From Pelotomaculum sp. UBA3102 (GTDB taxonomy: Bacteria > Bacillota > Desulfotomaculia > Desulfotomaculales > Pelotomaculaceae), in NCBI GenBank assembly GCA_002365865.1, contig DFAQ01000002.1:51516-61822 (forward strand): a stretch of DNA of 10,307 nucleotides. The letters run 5' to 3'. Shown here piece by piece: positions 6,662 to 10,307 of the stretch. The translations under genes were made by a program, and so were the position numbers. Under the pieces are notes generated by a model. It made no database searches and was not told the DNA's origin. It saw only the letters and a list, made by a program, of their open reading frames with translations. Within the stretch, counting starts at the first letter, position 1. Each line of letters starts with the position of its first letter.

Positions 6662-7459
6662 ATGTCCGGCGCAAGATTAATCGGTTTATTTGACTCCGGT
6701 GTCGGTGGGATTTCGGTAATGAAAGAGGTGCGGCGCCTTCTTCCGGCGGAGGACCTGGCTTATTTCGCCGATTCGGCATATTGTCCCTATGGGGGCAGGC
6801 TCCTGGAATTTATCCGTGAAAGGGCTTTTGTGATCAGTGATTTTCTTTTGTCCAGGGGGGTCAAGTTAATCGTAATTGCCAGTAATACTACTTCAATTGC
6901 CGCACTTGATGTGGTGCGTGAACGCATAAACGTGCCCGTGGTGGGGATTGAACCGGCGGTTAAGCCGGCTGTATCGGCAACCCGCAACGGCAAGGTCGGC
7001 GTACTGGCGACAGAGGTGACCCTGTCGGGGGGCAGGTTCAACGCGCTTGTGGAAAGGTACGGAAACGGAGTGGAGGTTTTTACCCAGCCCTGCCCGGGAC
7101 TGGTAGAGTTGGTCGAATCAGGCAGGTGGGAACGGCCTGAAGCCGGACCCTTGCTGTGCCGTTACCTGGAACCGATGCTGGCCAGGGGGGTTGATACCAT
7201 TGTACTGGGCTGTACCCATTACCCTTTCTTGCGTTTTCTGGTTGAAGAAATTGCCGGGCCGGAAATAAAAATCATTGATACCGGTGAGGCGGTAGCGCGG
7301 CAAGTAGTCCGGGTGTTGGAAAAATTTAACCTTGGCAATATGAATGCGGGGCCGGGGGGAGAGCAGTTTTTTACCAGCGGTGAGCCGGAAAAAGTGGGGC
7401 CGGTAGTGCGGTTGTTATGGGGAGAACCCGGTATTTCCGTGGAGCGGGTTACGTGCTAG
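6662..7459 (+). CDS. murI: Glutamate racemase family protein with Ser at the first catalytic Cys
   Basis: Glutamate racemase makes D-glutamate for peptidoglycan using two cysteines, one on each face of the substrate. This 265-residue protein has normal length and most family motifs: LFDSGVGG (9-16, with D11 and S12), YFADSAYCPYG (34-44), VLATEVTLSG (114-123) and LGCTHYP (182-188) with the second catalytic Cys C184 and H186. The first catalytic motif, normally ACNT, is ASNT: residue 74 is Ser (AGT at 6881-6883; TGT would be Cys). The usual TxGT motif is also TEVT. The GIEPAVKPA stretch follows the EPAxKPA variant seen in a subgroup of MurI proteins. The remaining Cys could support one-sided deprotonation, altered specificity, or only residual racemisation. 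The symbol is given for the family, not as proof of activity. The 3' end overlaps a convergent small gene by 11 bases. Confidence 0.88.
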   Translation: MSGARLIGLFDSGVGGISVMKEVRRLLPAEDLAYFADSAYCPYGGRLLEFIRERAFVISDFLLSRGVKLIVIASNTTSIAALDVVRERINVPVVGIEPAVKPAVSATRNGKVGVLATEVTLSGGRFNALVERYGNGVEVFTQPCPGLVELVESGRWERPEAGPLLCRYLEPMLARGVDTIVLGCTHYPFLRFLVEEIAGPEIKIIDTGEAVARQVVRVLEKFNLGNMNAGPGGEQFFTSGEPEKVGPVVRLLWGEPGISVERVTC

Positions 7460-7631
7460 ATTTTTGGATCAGATCTCTTTCCGACACCAGCGCGTATGAG
7501 TTGTTGCTTTGTACCAGATAGTACTTGGAATTATTTGCCGTGACGATTTCAATGACTTTTGCTTTCAACACGTTACCGTCCGGCAGGCAAACCGCTACTC
7601 TGTCGCCTGGTTTGAAATTATCCCGGGTCAA
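7449..7631 (-). CDS. Small SH3-like beta-barrel protein (60 residues), function unknown
   Basis: The pattern FKPGDRVAVCLPDGNVLKAK followed by VIEIV, KYYLVQ, SYALVSERDLI resembles a five-strand SH3/KOW/Tudor-like barrel: a PGD turn, a middle strand pair, and a closing segment ending in a helix-forming RDLIQ. Such barrels bind nucleic acid, ribosomes or protein partners. Nothing here says which. TTG 7631 is chosen because AAGAAGGTG (7638-7646) lies six bases upstream; the alternative GTG at 7640 is part of that ribosome binding site. Its stop lies inside the 3' end of the racemase gene on the other strand (7449-7459 shared). It is divergent from the Cys-rich small gene. Confidence 0.65.
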   Translation of the reverse strand: MTRDNFKPGDRVAVCLPDGNVLKAKVIEIVTANNSKYYLVQSNNSYALVSERDLIQKSST

Positions 7632-7637
7632 GAAAGG

Positions 7638-7646
7638 CACCTTCTT
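7638..7646 (-). promoter_or_regulatory. Ribosome binding site deciding the small SH3-like gene start
   Basis: AAGAAGGTG on the reverse strand is six bases before TTG 7631. A start at the GTG within this site (7640) would leave no ribosome binding site upstream, only AT-rich repeats. Confidence 0.65.
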
Positions 7647-7648
7647 AA

Positions 7649-7670
7649 ATTTATAAAATATTTATAAAAT
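7649..7670. repeat. Tandem 11-bp repeat, two copies
   Basis: ATTTATAAAAT occurs twice head to tail (7649-7659 and 7660-7670) in the spacer between the two divergent small genes. Each copy contains -10-like sequence on both strands, so it probably belongs to the promoter of the SH3-like gene. Confidence 0.6.
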
Positions 7671-7673
7671 ATA

Positions 7674-7702
7674 TTGAATTTTTAATTCCTTCCAGATAAA
7701 AT
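7674..7702 (+). promoter_or_regulatory. Probable promoter of the small Cys-rich gene
   Basis: TTGAAT (7674-7679) and TAAAAT (7697-7702) are separated by exactly 17 bases; they match the sigma-70 consensus at 4 of 6 and 5 of 6. Transcription would start near 7709, giving a leader of about 40 bases. Confidence 0.5.
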
Positions 7703-7706
7703 CAAG

Positions 7707-7723
7707 TTGTAATATCTTTACAA
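7707..7723. promoter_or_regulatory. Perfect inverted repeat TTGTAA-N5-TTACAA (operator candidate)
   Basis: Two perfect 6-bp arms (7707-7712 and 7718-7723) flank a 5-base spacer and overlap the predicted transcription start of the small Cys-rich gene. That is a typical repressor position. The TTGT...ACAA ends recall Rex sites (18 bp) and the TGTnA...TnACA form recalls TnrA/GlnR boxes (N7 spacing), but the length fits neither exactly. Confidence 0.5.
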
Positions 7724-7749
7724 ACTACTATTCCGGGCAGGTGAGTTGG

Positions 7750-7920
7750 ATGTATTGCAGGGACTGTGCTTTTTTCAAAGAATGGAAGTCGTTTGGTTCG
7801 GCTATGTGTGAGATTTCTTTAAACTCAGTCGGCTACCTGGAGCAGGCCTGCAAGAGTTTTACCCCCAAAGGACGCTTTAACGAGTGGGGAGAAGAAACTC
7901 GCGGCAAGGTATGCCGTTAG
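7750..7920 (+). CDS. Small Cys-rich protein (56 residues), possible metal or Fe-S binder
   Basis: The reading frame from ATG 7750 to TAG 7918-7920 encodes 56 residues. It begins MYCRDCAFFKEW and has cysteines at 3, 6, 20, 34 and 55. The first four make a C-x2-C-x13-C-x13-C pattern suited to binding zinc or a small Fe-S cluster. The ACKSFTPKGRF stretch after the fourth Cys resembles the ends of small Cys-rich proteins found in anaerobes, but I cannot name the family. AGGTG (7739-7743) lies six bases before the ATG. A promoter with a palindrome at its start point precedes it and a hairpin with a T-rich tail follows, so it looks like a complete single-gene unit. Confidence 0.72.
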   Translation: MYCRDCAFFKEWKSFGSAMCEISLNSVGYLEQACKSFTPKGRFNEWGEETRGKVCR

Positions 7921-7963
7921 CGATTTAACTACGACTGCTGAATTTATTTGACCTCAGCATTAC

Positions 7964-7995
7964 CGGCCGGTCTTGAGACGGCCGTTTCCTTTTTT
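7964..7995 (+). terminator. Probable intrinsic terminator of the small Cys-rich gene
   Basis: CGGCC(g)GTC-TTGA-GACGGCCG forms an 8-bp GC-rich stem with a single bulged G and a four-base loop, followed by TTTCCTTTTTT. It lies about 45 bases past the small gene and just before the convergent end of the TauE/SafE gene. Confidence 0.75.
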
Positions 7996-7999
7996 AATG

Positions 8000-8353
8000 C
8001 TACTTTTGAAAAAACATGCGTATGGCAAGTAACACCAAAATGACGGCGAATGCTTGTTTGAAGGTTGCCGTAGGGATATATTGCATCAGGCGCGACCCGA
8101 TTTGGGCGCCGATGATGCCGCCCAGGCCGAGGAAAATTCCCAGGCGGTAGTCCACGTGGTTCATTTTGCCGTGGGCTAACAAAGCCGAGGTGCTGATGAT
8201 CAGGATCACCATGAATGAAGTTCCCACGGCACGTTCGGCCGCGAAACCCAGGAACAATAACAGCGGCACCATTATGAAGCCGCCGCCCAGGCCTGACAAA
8301 CCGGATAAAATCCCTACACATAAGCCCAGTATAATCATCACCAACGGGTTCAT
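8000..8353 (-). CDS. Half-length sulfite exporter TauE/SafE family membrane protein
   Basis: TauE/SafE proteins are inner-membrane carriers proposed to export sulfite, sulfoacetate or related organosulfur anions. Full proteins have about 250 residues built from two similar halves. This one has 117 residues and about four hydrophobic segments (roughly 3-35 as a long or re-entrant pair, 43-62, 69-90, 96-114). It carries the signature GxxSGLSGLGGGFIMVPLLL (14-33) and GGIIGAQIGSRLM (77-89). It begins at a proper ATG with a perfect AAGGAGG site and ends at a normal stop, and I see no second half in the flanks, so it looks like a genuine single-repeat protein that would have to dimerise. An extended -10 promoter precedes it. 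Confidence 0.88.
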   Translation of the reverse strand: MNPLVMIILGLCVGILSGLSGLGGGFIMVPLLLFLGFAAERAVGTSFMVILIISTSALLAHGKMNHVDYRLGIFLGLGGIIGAQIGSRLMQYIPTATFKQAFAVILVLLAIRMFFQK

Positions 8354-8360
8354 CTCTTTT

Positions 8361-8379
8361 CCTCCTTGCAGTTATTATA
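8361..8379 (-). promoter_or_regulatory. Promoter and ribosome binding site of the TauE/SafE gene
   Basis: On the reverse strand TATAAT (8374-8379) is preceded by TGG, giving a perfect extended -10. The start point would fall near 8367, immediately at the strong AAGGAGG site (8361-8367), so the leader is only about 14 bases. Confidence 0.65.
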
Positions 8380-8575
8380 CCATTTTTTATGGCGAAAATT
8401 GTTTTATTTATAAAAGTTAAAATGTTCTAATACAGCGTAATATTGCTTATTTCGTTATGCCCGCTAACCTTTTATTTATGCTGTAATACTAATATTAACG
8501 GCGGCATACCTGCTTTGCCGGAACATGTTTGTAAATCCGGGCGCGAGGTGGTAAACTACTGATTGGGTGATGAAG

Positions 8576-9670
8576 ATGAATCTTAATTGCGGTTTGGTGG
8601 GGATGCCGATGGTCGGCAAAACGACAATTTTTAACCTGCTTACCGGGGCGGGTGCCGAGACATCGGATTTTTTAACCGGCAAAACGGATACTAATGTCGG
8701 GACGTCCGTGGTGCCTGACCACCGGGTGGATTATTTGAGTGCGTTGTACCGGCCTAAAAAGACCAGCCACGCCCGGATCCGGTTTAGCGACCTGCCGGGA
8801 CTGGTAAGAGGTTCCAGTCAAGGTGAGGGTGTGGGCAACCGTTTTTTAGATGCTGTGCGCAATGTGGACCTGCTGGTTCATGTGGTGCGTGCTTTTAAAA
8901 ACCCGGAGGTGCCTCATGTCGACGGTAGTATTGATCCCGCACGGGATATTGAAACCGTAGGGACCGAGCTGCTTTTTGCCGACATGGAGCTTCTTGAAAA
9001 AAGAATTGAGCGCATTAAAAGCGGCAAAAAAATAAAGAAAGAAAACCTGGCCGAGCTCGAACTCCTGGAAAAATGCCTTGACGCCCTGGGAAATGAGGTA
9101 AACATGAGCCAGATCGACCTGTCCGGAGAGGAAAGACATTCCCTGAAAAATTATAACTTTTTGACTGAGAAGCCGCTGATGGTGGTAGTGAACACTGACG
9201 AGGAACAGTTTAAAGCAAAATCATACCGGGGTAAGGGCGAACTTGCGGAGTATGCCGCGTCAAGGGGACTGCCGGTGCTGGAGATATGCGGCAACATTGA
9301 GATGGAAATCAGCCGGCTTGGCGCTGAAGACAGGGCGTTATTCCTGGTCGACCTGGGAACGGACCGGGCCGGTATCGACCGGCTGGCACGGGCCGCGTAC
9401 GATTATTTAAAGCTTATTTCATTTTTTACCGTCGGTGACGACGAGGTAAAGGCCTGGACCATTCTCAAGGGGACTGATGCCCGGAAGGCCGCAGGCAAGA
9501 TTCACTCCGACATGGAACGGGGGTTTATTAAAGCGGAAGTGGTCAAGTACCCCGACCTGGAAGCGCTGGGGAGCATGGCCCGGGTCAAAGAAAAAGGATT
9601 GTTCCGCTTGGAGGGACGGGAATACGTAGTTAAAGACGGAGACATAATTAATTTCCGGTTTAACGTTTAG
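8576..9670 (+). CDS. YchF/OLA1-type P-loop NTPase, divergent member
   Basis: YchF/OLA1 proteins are Obg-related NTPases that often prefer ATP, bind ribosomes and act in stress responses. At 364 residues the length is typical. Landmarks are the P-loop GMPMVGKT (9-16; usually GLPNVGKS), G3 DLPG (72-75; usually DIAG) with Leu following where Ras has the catalytic Gln, SQGEGVGNRFL (81-91), the VHVVR strand (101-105), a helical hairpin (about 130-180), NTDE (206-209) in place of the GTP-specific NKxD, and a C-terminal TGS domain (281-364) ending DGDIINFRFNV. The usual IEPN switch is TDTN here. ATG 8576 is chosen because it aligns with family N-termini and follows GGTGAT; GTG 8567 or ATG 8570 are possible. 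Substitutions at conserved positions suggest a paralogue rather than the housekeeping copy, so no symbol is given. Confidence 0.93.
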   Translation: MNLNCGLVGMPMVGKTTIFNLLTGAGAETSDFLTGKTDTNVGTSVVPDHRVDYLSALYRPKKTSHARIRFSDLPGLVRGSSQGEGVGNRFLDAVRNVDLLVHVVRAFKNPEVPHVDGSIDPARDIETVGTELLFADMELLEKRIERIKSGKKIKKENLAELELLEKCLDALGNEVNMSQIDLSGEERHSLKNYNFLTEKPLMVVVNTDEEQFKAKSYRGKGELAEYAASRGLPVLEICGNIEMEISRLGAEDRALFLVDLGTDRAGIDRLARAAYDYLKLISFFTVGDDEVKAWTILKGTDARKAAGKIHSDMERGFIKAEVVKYPDLEALGSMARVKEKGLFRLEGREYVVKDGDIINFRFNV

Positions 9671-9724
9671 CGCAAAGTAATTTCTCTTAAATATTAAACT
9701 CTAATAAACTCGATATTAAATTAC

Positions 9725-9732
9725 AGGGGGTG
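9725..9732 (+). promoter_or_regulatory. Ribosome binding site deciding the DUF2148 gene start
   Basis: AGGGGGTG lies six bases before GTG 9739. The in-frame GTG at 9730 overlaps this site and is therefore unlikely to be the start. Confidence 0.75.
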
Positions 9733-9738
9733 TTTTTA

Positions 9739-10266
9739 GTGCAAGACACCATGCTTATGGTGGCGGACTTGATGAAGTTGTCGGCCCTTACGGCACCCAA
9801 GGCCCTGGGGCAGGACTTTGTAAAAACCAGAGTTGTTTCGGGAGCCGGCCTTGAAGTTCTAGCGGCTGCCATGGAGCGCTACGGCCGGGAAAAGGGTGCG
9901 GTTAACTTTGACCGTGACGCGGAAAACGTCCGGCAGTCAGATGCCCTCCTGCTGCTCGCGCTGGTTGATGCAAAGCCTGCCGGCCTTGACTGCGGCGCTT
10001 GCGGCTACGGCCGGTGTGAAGATTTAAAACAGAAAGCAGGTCCGGAGTTTTTAGGCCCGCTTTGTGCGTGGCGCGTCATGGACCTGGGGATCGCTCTCGG
10101 TTCAGCGGTTAAAACCGCCGGTATCCTGAATGCCGACAACCGCATTATGTACCGGCCGGGCGTGGCGGCCAAAAAGGCCGGTATGATGGAAGGAGATATC
10201 ATTGTCGGGATCCCGATATCCGCTGCAAGCAAGAATATTTACTTTGACCGGCCGGTAAAAAGATAA
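9739..10266 (+). CDS. DUF2148 ferredoxin-like domain protein
   Basis: This belongs to the uncharacterised family once described as containing a ferredoxin domain, common in strict anaerobes and archaea. The 175 residues have the N-terminal helix AxLMKLSALTAPKALG (9-24), FDRDAENVRQSDA (57-69), a four-Cys set C85-x2-C88-x4-C93...C109 in LDCGACGYGRCEDL and GPLCAWRVMDLGIALGSAV, and the conserved NADNRIMYRPGVAAKKAG and GIPISAASKNIYFDR endings. The cysteine pattern fits a [4Fe-4S] cluster. GTG 9739 is chosen from its ribosome binding site. It lies 68 bases behind the YchF-like gene with no terminator between, so co-transcription is likely. The biochemical role is unknown. Confidence 0.92.
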   Translation: MQDTMLMVADLMKLSALTAPKALGQDFVKTRVVSGAGLEVLAAAMERYGREKGAVNFDRDAENVRQSDALLLLALVDAKPAGLDCGACGYGRCEDLKQKAGPEFLGPLCAWRVMDLGIALGSAVKTAGILNADNRIMYRPGVAAKKAGMMEGDIIVGIPISAASKNIYFDRPVKR

Positions 10267-10307
10267 ATTTAATTTTAATTTAAACTTGATTCCAGTGCAA
10301 AAACCCT

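Noticed and set aside
7707..7723. Assignment of the palindrome as a Rex or TnrA/GlnR site
   Set aside because: Rex sites are 18 bp and TnrA boxes have N7 between the TGTnA/TnACA arms; this repeat has 17 bp and N5, so a named regulator is not supported.
7944..8321. Reverse open frame of 125 residues over the TauE/SafE gene
   Set aside because: It is an alternative frame of the same strand rich in Arg, Pro and His. The TauE/SafE frame has family motifs, a perfect ribosome binding site and a promoter.
8429..8487. TACAGC...GCTGTA inverted pair upstream of the YchF-like gene
   Set aside because: The arms are only six bases and about 43 bases apart in AT-rich sequence. No matching promoter could be placed, so chance is likely.
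9677..9724. GTAATTT/AAATTAC arms between the YchF-like and DUF2148 genes as a terminator
   Set aside because: The stem is AT-only with a 34-base loop and no T-run, so it would not stop transcription.

Overview
The window reads as chromosomal DNA from an anaerobic, Gram-positive-type bacterium, most likely a Desulfotomaculum/Pelotomaculum-like member of the Peptococcaceae. This placement is inferred from strong Shine-Dalgarno sites, frequent TTG and GTG starts, moderate-GC genes separated by AT-rich spacers, and a gene set typical of anaerobic Firmicutes (NifS-type desulfurase, DUF2148 Fe-S protein, half-size TauE/SafE protein). There are twelve well-supported or probable protein genes and possibly the tail of a thirteenth at the left edge. 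I see no tRNA, rRNA, CRISPR array, insertion sequence or phage gene. Most of it is housekeeping or accessory metabolism in short transcription units that switch strand often.

Left part (1-4055): a cysteine desulfurase (+) converges on a compact histone-deacetylase-fold hydrolase (-). That gene is divergent from a glutamine-dependent NAD+ synthetase (+), which starts at TTG behind a clear extended -10 promoter.

Middle (4056-6529): the NAD+ synthetase meets, stop codon against stop codon, an uncharacterised beta-rich protein (-). Upstream of that on the same strand is a class II aldolase. Across a 215-base spacer with several operator-like symmetries lies a divergent Gfo/Idh/MocA dehydrogenase (+), closed by a clear intrinsic terminator. 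The aldolase and dehydrogenase may be a small co-regulated sugar or polyol module, but no substrate can be read from the sequence.

Right part (6530-10307): a glutamate racemase homologue (+) has Ser where the family has its first catalytic Cys, while the second catalytic Cys is kept. Its end overlaps a 60-residue SH3-like small protein (-). Divergent from that is a 56-residue five-cysteine protein (+) whose promoter region carries a perfect 6-5-6 inverted repeat, followed by a probable terminator. A half-length TauE/SafE membrane protein (-) follows, then a divergent YchF/OLA1-type P-loop NTPase (+) and a DUF2148 four-cysteine protein (+), probably co-transcribed.

No multi-gene novel system is evident. 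The items most worth a second look are the Cys-to-Ser racemase, the small Cys-rich gene with its operator-like site, the shortened deacetylase, the half-size transporter, and the YchF-like/DUF2148 pair.
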